A stretch of 64,000 nt of DNA, taken from contig NZ_JBBHKA010000001.1 in the NCBI RefSeq assembly GCF_037572775.1, forward strand, positions 1,674,001 to 1,738,000, written 5' to 3'. The notes beneath the pieces are model-generated. The model was given only the letters and a program-made list of their open reading frames with translations, was not told where the DNA came from and did not search any database. Shown one piece after another: positions 1-8,499 of this stretch (the stretch's first letter is position 1; each line of letters opens with the position of its first letter). A program made the position numbers and the translations under genes. Origin of the DNA: Ramlibacter sp. PS4R-6 (GTDB taxonomy: Bacteria > Pseudomonadota > Gammaproteobacteria > Burkholderiales > Burkholderiaceae_C).

Positions 1-1
1 C

Positions 2-346
2 ACGCAGATGTTCCGCACCGGCGGCGACACGACGGTGCGCGGCTACGGCTACCGCGAGATCGGCGTGGACCGCAACGGCATCGTCGCGCCGGGCCGCTAC
101 GAAGCGGTGGCCAGCATCGAATGGCAAAAGCCGATCCGCCGCGCCGGCGTGGAGACGAATTTCGAAGGCGTGACGTTCGTGGACACCGGCGCGGTGGCCG
201 ACCGCGTGCACAACCTGCGGCCCGTGTACGGCGCGGGCGTGGGCGTTCGCTACAAGAGCCCGCTGGGGCCGCTGGAGGGCGCGTTGGCGTACGGCTTCAA
301 GCCGAAGAAGTTGCGCCTGCACTTCAGCATCGGGATGACCTTCTGA
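2..346 (+). CDS. tamA: TamA, outer-membrane translocation and assembly barrel (3' end only)
   Basis: The last 114 codons of a BamA/TamA-type outer-membrane beta-barrel; the gene begins before the window. TamA is the outer-membrane partner of TamB in autotransporter assembly and lipid transport. Visible signs are a VRGYGYREIG segment, the conserved (V/I)RG(Y/F) barrel loop of Omp85 proteins, alternating polar/hydrophobic strands, and a C-terminal phenylalanine (SIGMTF), the usual barrel-end signature. Its TGA overlaps the ATG of the next gene (TGATG), and that gene is TamB, which supports TamA over BamA. The family assignment is firm and the exact paralogue is inferred from context. Confidence 0.85.
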   Translation, partial: TQMFRTGGDTTVRGYGYREIGVDRNGIVAPGRYEAVASIEWQKPIRRAGVETNFEGVTFVDTGAVADRVHNLRPVYGAGVGVRYKSPLGPLEGALAYGFKPKKLRLHFSIGMTF

Positions 347-3300
347 TGCGCGCGCTGAAGGTCATCGCCCTCGTCATCGCCACGCTGCTCGTCGTGCTGG
401 TGCTCACCGCCATCGGCCTGTGGTGGTGGGCGGGCACGCAGTCGTCGCTGGACTGGACGCTGGCGCGCATCGCTGAATCGCAGACCATCCAGGCCGAAGG
501 CGTGGAAGGTTCGCTGCGCACGGGGCTGAAGGCCAAGCGCATCGCGTGGGAGAAGGACGGCCTGAAGGTCGAGGCCTTCGACGCCGAGCTGGCCTGGCAG
601 CCCCTGGCCATTGCGCGCACCACGGTGCTGCTGAATCGCCTGCACGCCGCGCGCCTGCGCATCGAGGACAAGAGCCCGCCGAAACCGAAGGTCATCCCCG
701 TGTCGCTCGCCTTGCCCGTGCGCGTGGAAGTGGACGACGTGCGCGTGGGCAAGCTCGAATACGTGACGGGCACGCAGTCGGTCGAAGCAACCGACATCGC
801 GGGCGCGTACAGCTACGACGCCGGCCGGCACAACGTGAAGCTCGCCGGCCTGAAGTGGATGCAGGGCGAGTTCTCCGGCGAAGGCTCGGTGGTGGCGATC
901 GGCCGCATGCCGGTGGAGGCCAAGCTGCAAGGCAAGTTCGCGGCGGCCGTGCCGGGCTCGAAGGCAACCGCGCCGCTGGCCATCGGCGTGGCGGTGGAAG
1001 GGCCGCTGGCCGAGATGAAGGCGCGCGTGCAGCTGGAAGGCACGCCCAACACCGCGACGGCGGGCACCAGCGCAAAAGCCGCCCTGACCGTCATGCCGTG
1101 GCAGGCGCAGCCGGTGCCGCAGGTGCAGGCCGAGTTCCAGCGGCTCGACGCGGGCGCGCTGTGGGCGCAGGCGCCGATGACGCAGCTGTCGGGCAAGCTC
1201 GACGTGAAGCCCGCCGGCAAGGATGCGTGGGACGTGGTGGTCGATGCGACGAACGCCGCCGCGGGGCCGTGGGACCAGCGCAAGCTGCCCGTGGAAAAGG
1301 TGAACGCCGCGCTCCAGTGGCGCATGGCCGGCGTCGCCGACATCCGCCAGCTGCATGCGCGTGCCGGCGGCGGCACCGTGGACGCCAGCGGCCAGTGGCG
1401 CACCAGCGGCGCGTGGGCGATGGAAGGCAAGCTGGCGGGCGTGGACCCCGGCGCGCTGCACACCGCGATGGCGCACCTGCCGATCGCAGGTACCGCGCAA
1501 CTGAAAGGCGAGGGCGCGGTGGTCGACTTCAGCGTCGACCTCAAGTCCTCGGGCACGCCCAGGCAGAAGGACATCGCGCAGCTGGAGATCCGTTCGGCCG
1601 TCGCCAAGGGCCGCTGGAACGGCGAGACGCTGGCCCTGCCGACGCTGGACGTGCGCATGGCGAACGCCACCGTCGTCGCATCGGGCGACTTCACGCCGAA
1701 GACGAAGTCGGGCAGCGGCAAGGCGACCATCGAGGCGCCGGGCCTGAACGCGCGCGCCGAAGGCAAGGTTGCGCAGCGCAGCGGCGGCGGCACGATCGAC
1801 GTGCGCGCCAACGACCTGGCGCAGGCGCTGAAGTGGCTGGCGCGCTGGCCCGGCATCCCCGACGGCATCGGCGCGCAGGTGGCGGCGGGCCGAGGCACGG
1901 CGCGCATTGCGTGGCAAGGCGGCTGGGACGACCCCGTGGTGCAGGCGCGCATCGAAGCGCCGCAGGTCACGCTGGCCGGCCCCGACGCGTGGACCGTGCG
2001 CGACGCCACCGCGTCGGTGAACGGGCGCCTGGCCGATGCGCAGCTGCAGTTGCACGCGCGCGCGGAGCAGGCGCAGCGGCGCGTGGACGTCGACGTGGCC
2101 GGCCACGGCGGCCGCAAGGGCGAGCGCTGGCAAGGACAACTGGCGCAAATGAACGCGGTGTTCATCGACCCGAGCCTCGGGCCGAGCGCATGGGCCCTGG
2201 CGTTGCAACGTGCAGTCGACTGGCGCTGGGCTGCAGGCCGCTTCGAAGCGGGCGCGGGGCAGGCATCGCTGAAGTCGCCGCGCGCGAAAGACGCGCCGGC
2301 GCAACTGGCGTGGGAGCCGGTGCGTTTCGGCGGCGGCGAGCTGCAGACGGCGGGGCGCATCAGCGGGCTGCCGCTGGGGTGGATCGAACTCTTCGGCGGG
2401 CCGCAGCTGTCGGGCTCGGCCGTCACCGGGGACATGATGTTCGACGCGCAATGGGATGCGCGCCTGGGCGCCACGCCGCACATCCGCGCCTCGCTGGCGC
2501 GTGCCAGCGGCGATGTGACCGTGCTGGCCGAGAACGCCGAAGGCCGCAGCGTGCGCGTGCCGGCCGGCGTGCGCGAGGCGCGGATCGCCGTCGAGACCAG
2601 CGGCGACGCCGTCACCGCGACGCTGCGCTGGGACAGCGAGCACGGCGGCACGGCCGAAGGGCGCCTGGCCACACGCCTGTCGCGCGGCGGCGCCACCGGC
2701 TGGCAATGGCCCGACAACGCACCGCTGAACGGCCAGCTGCGCGCGCAGCTGCCGCGCATCGGCGTGTGGTCGCTGCTGGCGCCACCCGGCTGGCGCCTGC
2801 GCGGATCGCTGCAGGCCAACGTGAGCATCGCGGGCACCAAGGCCGACCCGCAGGCCAACGGCACGCTGGCGGCGGACGACCTGGCGCTGCGCTCGGTGGT
2901 GGACGGCATCGAGATGCAAGGCGGAAAACTGCGCGCCCACCTCGAAGGCCGGCGCGTGCTGCTCGACGAGTTCCTGCTGCACGGCAGCGGCCCGAACGGC
3001 GGCAGCTTGAATGCAAAGGGCGAGGGTGTGTGGACCGCCACCGGCCCGCAAGCCACCTTGACCGCCGAGCTGACGAAGCTGCGCGCCAGCATCCGCAGCG
3101 ACCGGCAGGTGACCGTGTCGGGCAACGTCACCGCGCGCAAGGACGCCAGCGGCACGGTGGTGAACGGCAAATTGCACATCGACCAGGCGCTGATCGTGCT
3201 GCCCGACCAGGCCGCGCCCAAGCTGGGCGACGACATCGTCGTGCGCAACGCCGCGGCGCCGATCACCAAGAAGGAAGCCAAGGCCGCCGAGGAAGCGGCG

Positions 3301-4014
3301 AAGAAGCCCGAGGACAAATTGCAGGTGGCCATCGACGTGGACATGGGCGACGACTTCCGCGTGCAAGGCATGGGCGTGGACACGCGGCTGCGCGGCACGG
3401 TGGCGCTGGCGGCGCAGTCGCTGGCCAACCCGCGCATCACCGGCGTGATCCGCGCGCGCGGCGGCGAGTACCGCGCCTACGGGCAGCGGCTGGACATCGA
3501 GCGCGGCATCATCCGATTCACCGGCGCGCCGGACAACCCGGCGCTGGACATCCTGGCCGTGCGGCCCAACATCACGCAGCGCGTGGGCGTGCAGGTGAGC
3601 GGCAACGCGCTGGCGCCCTTCGTGCGGCTGTATTCCGAGCCCGACCTTCCCGACGCCGAGAAGCTCGCATGGCTGGTGACGGGCCGGCCCGCGCCGGCCA
3701 CCGGCGCCGAATCGGCGCTGGTGCAACAGGCGGCGCTGGCGCTGCTGGCCAGCCGCTCGGGCGGCGGCAAGCAGGGCATCGCGGCGTCGCTGGGGCTGGA
3801 CGAGCTGTCGTTCCGCCGCGAAGGCAGCGAAGGCCCGTCGCTCACTTTGGGCAAGCGCTTCTCGCGCAACTTCTACGCGGCGTACGAGCGCAGCCTGTCG
3901 GGCGCCATCGGCACGCTGTACATCTTCTACGACGTCACGCGCAAGCTCACGCTGCGCGGGCAGGCGGGCGAGCGCACGGCGCTGGACCTGATCTACACCT
4001 TCGAGTTCGACTAG
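346..4014 (+). CDS. tamB: TamB, inner-membrane-anchored translocation/assembly module protein
   Basis: A 1222-residue AsmA-like/DUF490 protein. TamB spans the periplasm as a long beta-taco and works with TamA in outer-membrane protein assembly and glycerophospholipid transport. A single N-terminal membrane anchor is visible at about residues 4-28, followed by hundreds of residues of repetitive beta-strand sequence. The conserved TamB/DUF490 C-terminal domain covers roughly the last 350 residues and ends in YTFEFD. The ATG at 346 is chosen because it gives the signal anchor and overlaps the tamA stop, implying translational coupling. An upstream extension of the same frame lies inside tamA and is spurious. 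Length is normal for the family (about 1200-1400). Confidence 0.93.
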   Translation: MRALKVIALVIATLLVVLVLTAIGLWWWAGTQSSLDWTLARIAESQTIQAEGVEGSLRTGLKAKRIAWEKDGLKVEAFDAELAWQPLAIARTTVLLNRLHAARLRIEDKSPPKPKVIPVSLALPVRVEVDDVRVGKLEYVTGTQSVEATDIAGAYSYDAGRHNVKLAGLKWMQGEFSGEGSVVAIGRMPVEAKLQGKFAAAVPGSKATAPLAIGVAVEGPLAEMKARVQLEGTPNTATAGTSAKAALTVMPWQAQPVPQVQAEFQRLDAGALWAQAPMTQLSGKLDVKPAGKDAWDVVVDATNAAAGPWDQRKLPVEKVNAALQWRMAGVADIRQLHARAGGGTVDASGQWRTSGAWAMEGKLAGVDPGALHTAMAHLPIAGTAQLKGEGAVVDFSVDLKSSGTPRQKDIAQLEIRSAVAKGRWNGETLALPTLDVRMANATVVASGDFTPKTKSGSGKATIEAPGLNARAEGKVAQRSGGGTIDVRANDLAQALKWLARWPGIPDGIGAQVAAGRGTARIAWQGGWDDPVVQARIEAPQVTLAGPDAWTVRDATASVNGRLADAQLQLHARAEQAQRRVDVDVAGHGGRKGERWQGQLAQMNAVFIDPSLGPSAWALALQRAVDWRWAAGRFEAGAGQASLKSPRAKDAPAQLAWEPVRFGGGELQTAGRISGLPLGWIELFGGPQLSGSAVTGDMMFDAQWDARLGATPHIRASLARASGDVTVLAENAEGRSVRVPAGVREARIAVETSGDAVTATLRWDSEHGGTAEGRLATRLSRGGATGWQWPDNAPLNGQLRAQLPRIGVWSLLAPPGWRLRGSLQANVSIAGTKADPQANGTLAADDLALRSVVDGIEMQGGKLRAHLEGRRVLLDEFLLHGSGPNGGSLNAKGEGVWTATGPQATLTAELTKLRASIRSDRQVTVSGNVTARKDASGTVVNGKLHIDQALIVLPDQAAPKLGDDIVVRNAAAPITKKEAKAAEEAAKKPEDKLQVAIDVDMGDDFRVQGMGVDTRLRGTVALAAQSLANPRITGVIRARGGEYRAYGQRLDIERGIIRFTGAPDNPALDILAVRPNITQRVGVQVSGNALAPFVRLYSEPDLPDAEKLAWLVTGRPAPATGAESALVQQAALALLASRSGGGKQGIAASLGLDELSFRREGSEGPSLTLGKRFSRNFYAAYERSLSGAIGTLYIFYDVTRKLTLRGQAGERTALDLIYTFEFD

Positions 4015-4832
4015 AGTGCGCGCAGCGCGGCCAGCAGGTGCTGGCGGTACTCGGGGAAGGCGTGGATGTCGTTGTGCGCGGCGCCGGGCACCTTCACCAG
4101 CTGCGCATTCGGCAACACGGAAGCCAGCCGCTCGCTGTGGCGCAGCGGGATCAGCTCGTCGCGGTCGCCGTGGTACAGCACGATGGGCCCGTGGATGCCG
4201 GACGCGCGCCGCGCCGTCTCCAGCGGGTAGCGCAGCATCGCCGCGGGCACGAAGGGATAGATCTCCGACGCCAGCTCGCGGATGCTGCTGTACGGCGTGA
4301 CGAGCACCGTGAGGTCCGCAGGCCGGCCCTGCGCGGTGAGATCGGACGACAACTGCGCCGCCAGCGCGGTGCCGAGCGAGCGGCCGTAGATGACGACCTT
4401 CTTGCCGGCGAAGCGCGGGCCCAGCTGCTTCCACACCGCGGCCACGTCGGCGAGCAGCTGCTCCTCGCTTTCGATGCGGCCGGTGCTCTTGCCGTAGCCG
4501 CGGTAGTCGGGCATGACCAGGTCGAAGTTGGCCTCGCGGTAGAACGCCGTGTTGGTGAACCAGCCCGCCAGGTTGCCCGCGTTGCCGTGCAGGAAGAACA
4601 CCACGCCCTTCGGGTTGGGCAGCTGCAGGTGCAGCACCGACAGCCGCGCGCCGGGCACTTCCACGGTGAGCTCGTGCACGTCGGGCTCGGCGGCCAGCTT
4701 GTAGTCGGCCGCCAGCGGCGACGGGTAGAACAGCAGCTTTTCCTGCTGCGACCAGAGCAGCGCGAAGAAGCCCGCGGCGGCGACGGTGGCGAGGGCGAGG
4801 AACACGAGGAGCAAGCGAAGGGTGCGGTTCAT
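4011..4832 (-). CDS. Membrane-anchored alpha/beta hydrolase (BEM46/ABHD13-like)
   Basis: A 273-residue serine hydrolase of the alpha/beta fold. An N-terminal hydrophobic anchor (residues 6-27) suggests a periplasmic or membrane location. The oxyanion HGNAGN motif is at 82-87, the nucleophile elbow GRSLG places Ser152, GDRDE (about 222-226) supplies the acid, and AAHND supplies His253, so the triad looks intact. The family acts on unknown small esters or lipids. It runs convergently into tamB with a 4-nt overlap of stops. Its start overlaps the stop of the upstream gene (ATGA), so the two form an operon. Substrate cannot be told from sequence. Confidence 0.85.
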   Translation of the reverse strand: MNRTLRLLLVFLALATVAAAGFFALLWSQQEKLLFYPSPLAADYKLAAEPDVHELTVEVPGARLSVLHLQLPNPKGVVFFLHGNAGNLAGWFTNTAFYREANFDLVMPDYRGYGKSTGRIESEEQLLADVAAVWKQLGPRFAGKKVVIYGRSLGTALAAQLSSDLTAQGRPADLTVLVTPYSSIRELASEIYPFVPAAMLRYPLETARRASGIHGPIVLYHGDRDELIPLRHSERLASVLPNAQLVKVPGAAHNDIHAFPEYRQHLLAALRAL

Positions 4833-5338
4833 GCGCGGCTGCCGCCCGAGCGCGGGTTGACCGAGCCGCCCAGCACCGTGCGATCCAGCCAGGTGCGGAA
4901 CTTGAGCGAAGGCGTGTCGGTGGATTTCTGCAGGAACTCGGCCAGCGCGTCGGCGCGGATGCGAAAGCCGTCGAAGCCCTCGACCGCGCCCGAGCGCTCG
5001 CCGAATTGCTTGAGCAGCACTTCGTCGCGCGGCAGGCCCGGCACGACCTTGCGCACGTGCGACGTGAGCAGCCAGCGCGCGTCGTCGTCGTCCTCGGCGA
5101 TGTCGATGCGCGTGCCGCGGTGCGACCAGTAGCGGCCCTGCACGTCGGCCAGCGCCGCGGCCTTGCCCTGGTAGTTCATCTCGGCGATGAAGTCGATGAT
5201 GGGCCGCGCCGCGAGCGCCGCGAACACGGGCGCGGCGAACACGATCGCGACGCCGATGTGCATGGCGCGCGTCAGGCCCCAGGCGACCAGCACCGCCGCC
5301 ACCAGGGCGCCGGCGATCTGCAGGAGGATCTTGGCCAC
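4829..5338 (-). CDS. Conserved membrane-anchored hypothetical protein
   Basis: A 169-residue protein with an N-terminal hydrophobic stretch (about residues 3-40, probably two short membrane segments), then a soluble acidic domain with DVQGRYW and DEVLLKQFG. I do not recognise a named family. A GTG at 5338 is chosen as start because it gives VAKILLQIAG at the head of the membrane segment; upstream codons in the frame run over the MaoC promoter and coding region. It is translationally coupled to the hydrolase downstream by an ATGA overlap, so the two may act together at the inner membrane. Function unknown. Confidence 0.6.
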   Translation of the reverse strand: MAKILLQIAGALVAAVLVAWGLTRAMHIGVAIVFAAPVFAALAARPIIDFIAEMNYQGKAAALADVQGRYWSHRGTRIDIAEDDDDARWLLTSHVRKVVPGLPRDEVLLKQFGERSGAVEGFDGFRIRADALAEFLQKSTDTPSLKFRTWLDRTVLGGSVNPRSGGSRA

Positions 5339-5417
5339 GGGCGCATTCTGGCAGCGCGGGGGTGACGGCTCAACGCCGTTGGTCCACACTGGCGGCGTTG
5401 CGAGCGAGGAGGTGCCG

Positions 5418-5855
5418 ATGGAGTACTTCGAAGACCTCGAGGTGGGCGTGGCCCACACGGTGGGCGAGTTCGAGCTGCGCGAGGAGGACATCATCCGCTT
5501 CGCCAGCGAATGGGACCCGCAGCCTTTCCACGTGGACCCGGAAGCCGCGCGCCGCACGCCGATGGGCGGCATCACTGCGTCGGCGTGCCACATCATGGCC
5601 GTGGCGGCCTGGCTGATGCGCTACCAGAAGCCCCTGGCCGTGATCGCCGCCGCGCGCCACGAGTTCGACCTGCTGAACCCCGCGCGGCCCGGGGACCGCA
5701 TCTCCAAGACCTCCACGTGCCTGGAGAAGCGGCCGTCGAAATCGAAACCCGACCGCGGCATCGCGATCTTCGATTCGCTGCTGAAGACGCAGGCGGGGAC
5801 GGAGATTGCGCGGTTGCGGTCGACGATCGTGGTGGCGCGCCGGGGGCAGGGGTAG
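5418..5855 (+). CDS. MaoC-like (R)-hydratase family protein
   Basis: A 145-residue hot-dog-fold protein. MaoC hydratases hydrate trans-2-enoyl-CoA in fatty-acid or PHA metabolism. The hydratase-2 signature is visible as WDPQPFHVDPEAAR, with catalytic Asp33 and His38. Start at 5418 follows a GCGAGGAGGT ribosome-binding site; the longer frame upstream overlaps the divergent gene and is not used. It is the last chromosomal gene before the integron cassette array. The length is typical of single-domain family members. Acyl chain specificity is not visible. Confidence 0.85.
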   Translation: MEYFEDLEVGVAHTVGEFELREEDIIRFASEWDPQPFHVDPEAARRTPMGGITASACHIMAVAAWLMRYQKPLAVIAAARHEFDLLNPARPGDRISKTSTCLEKRPSKSKPDRGIAIFDSLLKTQAGTEIARLRSTIVVARRGQG

Positions 5856-5903
5856 GCTTGGCATACCGCGATCGGCGAGGAAGGTCGCCCGAGGGGCATG
5901 CAC

Positions 5904-5912
5904 TGATATAAA
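5904..5912 (+). promoter_or_regulatory. Possible extended -10 promoter reading into the cassette array
   Basis: The sequence TGATATAAA gives a TATAAA -10 hexamer at 5907-5912 preceded by the TG of an extended -10. No good -35 is visible 17 bp upstream. It lies between the MaoC stop and the first cassette junction (5991) and points into the array, where an integron Pc promoter would be expected to act. Assigned only by pattern. Confidence 0.3.
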
Positions 5913-5990
5913 AGAGGTACGGAAGCGCAAAGGGGGACGTGATGGACCGCAGGGCGAGCTGTTGTTCCGCAGGTTTGCGGGCTATATCCC

Positions 5991-5997
5991 GTTAGGC
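5991..5997 (+). other. Left cassette junction, core site GTTAGGC
   Basis: First recombination core (G^TTAGGC) of the array. No complementary R'' box (YAAC type) is visible in the preceding 130 bp, so this is either an attI-like site or the right end of an attC whose left half has decayed. The bases just upstream contain a small inverted repeat (CCGCA ... TTGCGG, about 5968-5981). Confidence 0.6.
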
Positions 5998-6004
5998 AGC
6001 ATCG

Positions 6005-6340
6005 ATGCACTACCTCCAGGCGACGCTGGCTTTTGTGGCGAGTTATTTCGTCACCGTCAAGGCGGTCACGTGGATTCTCCAGTGGCTGGTTGCAATTTGG
6101 GCCCAAGCGAAACCTGGCAAAGACGGCACTCGTAGCATCGCTGCAGTCGTCGCGGTCATGTTCGTGTCACCGGGACCTTGGGTGGTCGCGGTCTTGGTGG
6201 GATTGGCAGCCCATTTCCGAGACGCCTGGTGGGCGGTATGGGCCGCATGCGGATCCGTCGCGGGGCTGGTCTTCTTGGCAGGCGTTACCGCGTATGTGAT
6301 GCAACGCCAGAAGCGGAGGCAAGGTGAACATGCTGCCTGA
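6005..6340 (+). CDS. Cassette 1: small membrane hypothetical protein
   Basis: A 111-residue protein with about three hydrophobic helices (roughly residues 5-30, 44-66 and 72-95) and a basic tail (QRQKRRQ). No family is recognised. The ATG lies 8 nt after the cassette junction, and the TGA sits inside the R'' box (GCCTGAC) of the following attC, the compact arrangement typical of integron cassettes. There is no good ribosome-binding site, also common in cassettes. The function is unknown and the inner-membrane location is inferred. Confidence 0.65.
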   Translation: MHYLQATLAFVASYFVTVKAVTWILQWLVAIWAQAKPGKDGTRSIAAVVAVMFVSPGPWVVAVLVGLAAHFRDAWWAVWAACGSVAGLVFLAGVTAYVMQRQKRRQGEHAA

Positions 6341-6424
6341 CCAGGCATTCGACACGGACGCCCAAGGACGCGCACGCCTGCGGCGCTCGGGATTCCTTGG
6401 CCGCCGGTCACTTCTACGTTAGAC
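6335..6424 (+). other. attC site of cassette 1
   Basis: A 90-bp recombination site from R'' GCCTGAC (6335-6341) to R' GTTAGAC (6418-6424). R'' differs by one base from the perfect complement of the cassette start. The interior contains CGGACGCCCAAGG, shared nearly exactly with the attC of cassette 4, and ends GCCGGTCACTTCTAC before the core. Confidence 0.8.
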
Positions 6425-6453
6425 CGCATACTCCGACACTGAGGGCTACGTCG

Positions 6454-6888
6454 ATGGACACCGCCAAATTGCTCGGAGTACTGGAGGTCTACTTTGAGGC
6501 CTTCGCTGAGCACGATCCAATCCGCCGCGGTGAACTGCTCGCTCAGTGCCTTACGCCGGATTGCGCAATCTGGGGTCACAGCGAGGTTTACGCCGGGTAT
6601 GTGGCGATCTCAGGGAAGATCGCGGGCTTCCACAGAAACTACCCAGATTGTCGGTTCGTGTTGGCGAGTGGGCTCATGACGTTCGAGAACATCGTGCGCT
6701 CCGCAAACGCAATCGTCCGGCGAGATGGTTCAGTGGTAGTGCGCGGCGAGACGGTGTCGGAGATCGCACCGGACGGCCGCCTATGTCGCATCGTGCCCCT
6801 CTGGGAGACGAGCCTGCCACCGCTTCCGGAATCCTGGCCGGCGCACCTGGCCGCGCAGCCCATGCCCAAAGGTTCCGATGCGCCCTAA
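6454..6888 (+). CDS. Cassette 2: SnoaL/NTF2-like domain protein
   Basis: A 144-residue protein with the look of a SnoaL-like (nuclear transport factor 2 fold) domain: an N-terminal helix (LLGVLEVYFEAFAEHD), then CLTPDCAIWG and GYVAISGKIAGFHRNYPDCRF, followed by beta strands. The fold hosts small enzymes such as isomerases, hydrolases and polyketide cyclases. The start at 6454 is 35 nt inside the cassette; an upstream ATG at 6397 lies inside the previous attC and is rejected. The stop TAA is embedded in the R'' box. Activity is unknown. Confidence 0.7.
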   Translation: MDTAKLLGVLEVYFEAFAEHDPIRRGELLAQCLTPDCAIWGHSEVYAGYVAISGKIAGFHRNYPDCRFVLASGLMTFENIVRSANAIVRRDGSVVVRGETVSEIAPDGRLCRIVPLWETSLPPLPESWPAHLAAQPMPKGSDAP

Positions 6889-6960
6889 CCTCTACATCGA
6901 GCGGACGGTCTCCGGCAGGCTTCGCCCGCCTCCAACCGCCGCTCATGTCGAACGTTAGAC
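6883..6960 (+). other. attC site of cassette 2
   Basis: A 78-bp site from R'' CCCTAAC (6883-6889) to R' GTTAGAC (6954-6960). The central imperfect inverted repeat is GGCAGGC-ttcg-CCCGCC. It has the ATCGAGCGGAC and CTCATGTCGAAC flanks shared with the attC sites of cassettes 3 and 5. R'' shows two mismatches to the cassette start. Confidence 0.85.
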
Positions 6961-7018
6961 GTCATCATTACCACGGATGCGGCAGCCCAGTGAGTCCGTC
7001 TGCAGAGAGGTTTCTCCC

Positions 7019-7915
7019 ATGACTGAGCTCGAACGATTGGAAGCAATGCTTCGTGCGCGGCCCACTTCCCTCTCCAATGAGCAACGTCGGGAAGCTTACG
7101 AAGCCCAGGGGGACCGCTTCCCGCTGGCGGGGGACGTTGCTGTCGAACAGGTGGACGCATACGGTGTAAGCGCTGAGTGGACGTCAACGCCGGATGCGAG
7201 TTCCGACAAAGTCATCCTGTATCTACACGGCGGAGGGTACGTCTGGGGCTCGCTCAAGAGCCACCGGCACCTCGTGAGCGAGGTGGGCCGCGCAGCGGCG
7301 ATGCGAACGCTCGCGCTCGACTACAGGCTCGCTCCCGAGTTTCCGTTCCCGCATGCACTTGACGACGCGGTTTGCGGGTACAGATTCGTGGCGGATTCCG
7401 GCTTCCGGGCCGATCAGGTCGCTGTCGTCGGCGATAGCGCGGGGGCTGGCCTGGCTGCGGCCTTACTCGTGCGTCTGAAGGAACTGGGCATGCAACAGCC
7501 AGCTTGCGCGCTTCTGTTCTCACCTTGGGTGGATATGCGAGCGACGTCGGAAAGTTACAACGTCAACGCCAAGCGAGATCCGGTCCTTAGCCGCGACATC
7601 ATGCAGTTCCTGGCCGAGCAGTACCTTGGAGAGCGGCCGAGAGAGACCCCCCTCGCGTCACCCGTCTTCGCCGATCTCAGCGGCATCGCGCCGCTCATCA
7701 TCTTCGTGGGCGCGACGGAATGCTTGCTGGATGATGCGATCGCGCTTACTCGCGCCGCGGGCTTGGCTGACGTGAGCGTGCATCTCGAGGTCTGGCCTAC
7801 GATGTTTCACATTTGGCCGACCTACCACCAGCTGCTCGCGGAGGGCAGGCGAGCTGTTGCCAGGGCCGGGTGGCTCCTGCGCGAGGCGATGGAGCGCGAG
7901 CGAGATGCCGTCTAA
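7019..7915 (+). CDS. Cassette 3: HSL-family alpha/beta hydrolase (esterase)
   Basis: A 298-residue hormone-sensitive-lipase family esterase. The oxyanion motif YLHGGGYVWG, nucleophile GDSAGAG, acid in VGATECLLDDA and histidine in MFHIWP are all visible, so the enzyme should be active on short acyl esters. Start at 7019 (MTELERLEAML) is preferred over an in-frame ATG at 6977 that lies at the cassette edge. The TAA stop falls within the R'' box GTCTAAC of its attC. At 1025 bp it is the largest cassette. Codon use is less GC-extreme than the host genes, consistent with transfer. Substrate unknown. Confidence 0.85.
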   Translation: MTELERLEAMLRARPTSLSNEQRREAYEAQGDRFPLAGDVAVEQVDAYGVSAEWTSTPDASSDKVILYLHGGGYVWGSLKSHRHLVSEVGRAAAMRTLALDYRLAPEFPFPHALDDAVCGYRFVADSGFRADQVAVVGDSAGAGLAAALLVRLKELGMQQPACALLFSPWVDMRATSESYNVNAKRDPVLSRDIMQFLAEQYLGERPRETPLASPVFADLSGIAPLIIFVGATECLLDDAIALTRAAGLADVSVHLEVWPTMFHIWPTYHQLLAEGRRAVARAGWLLREAMERERDAV

Positions 7916-7985
7916 CCCCCATCGAGCGGACAGCCACAAGCGGGCCTCGCCTGCTTGTGGGTGCTGCTCATTTCGAACGTTAGGT
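7910..7985 (+). other. attC site of cassette 3
   Basis: A 76-bp site with R'' GTCTAAC (7910-7916) and R' GTTAGGT (7979-7985). R'' is the exact complement of this cassette's own start (GTTAGAC). The central stem is CCACAAGCGGG-cctcg-CCTGCTTGTGG (about 7934-7960), an 11-bp arm pair with one mismatch. It is the clearest attC of the array. Confidence 0.92.
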
Positions 7986-8022
7986 GGCAAAATTTGCGCA
8001 GCGCCCTCTCCGAGGAGTCGAC

Positions 8023-8358
8023 ATGCATAGCGATCGCTTTGTGAATCTGAAAGAGGCATTGAAGTCCCTGTCAACGGACCCTGCGACAGCGAACGATCCG
8101 ATTAAGCGCTCCTTCATTTTTGACGGAGAGAAGGTCACTGCGAACGTTTCGATCCTCTCGGATACTGGAGATGCCATTCACATCCGGGTTGGGGACGAGG
8201 TGCGGCGCGTAGGTGCGGGGGACCTTATCTTTATCCCGCAGGCCACCGTGCACGGGCCAATCATTGACAGCGGGCCGATCGCCCTGCTCTCAATCTTTGC
8301 ACCATTCTTTGATCGGAACCTCAAGAACATCGTGTGGTCGCGAGATGGCTTCGTCTGA
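8023..8358 (+). CDS. Cassette 4: single-domain cupin protein
   Basis: A 111-residue small beta-barrel protein with cupin features: IHIRVGDEVRRVGAGDLIFIPQATVHGP has the G-D-hydrophobic-P-x-x-x-x-H pattern of cupin motif 2 (cupin residue spacing approximate). Cupins range from metal-dependent enzymes to sensors. Start at 8023 follows CGAGGAG and is preferred over a GTG at 7984 within the junction itself. Its base composition is noticeably less GC-rich than the flanking chromosome. Function unknown. Confidence 0.75.
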   Translation: MHSDRFVNLKEALKSLSTDPATANDPIKRSFIFDGEKVTANVSILSDTGDAIHIRVGDEVRRVGAGDLIFIPQATVHGPIIDSGPIALLSIFAPFFDRNLKNIVWSRDGFV

Positions 8359-8391
8359 TTGTTCGGGCCAGTTTGCATGCTCGCCGGTGCC

Positions 8392-8484
8392 ACCTAACAA
8401 GTTGTTCGACGCGGACGCCCAAGGGCGTTCGCGCGGCAAGGCGCGCTTCTATTCCTCGCGCGCCGGTCAACTCCGACGTTAGGC
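8392..8484 (+). other. attC site of cassette 4
   Basis: A 93-bp site from R'' ACCTAAC (8392-8398), the exact complement of its cassette start GTTAGGT, to R' GTTAGGC (8478-8484). It is the longest attC here and shares the interior CGGACGCCCAAGGGCG-type block with the attC of cassette 1. Confidence 0.9.
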
Positions 8485-8499
8485 AGCACATCACCAGCC

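Noticed and set aside
250-4434. A 1394-codon frame antisense to tamB
   Set aside because: It is a high-GC shadow of tamB, with Arg/Ala/His-rich low-complexity translation and no domain.
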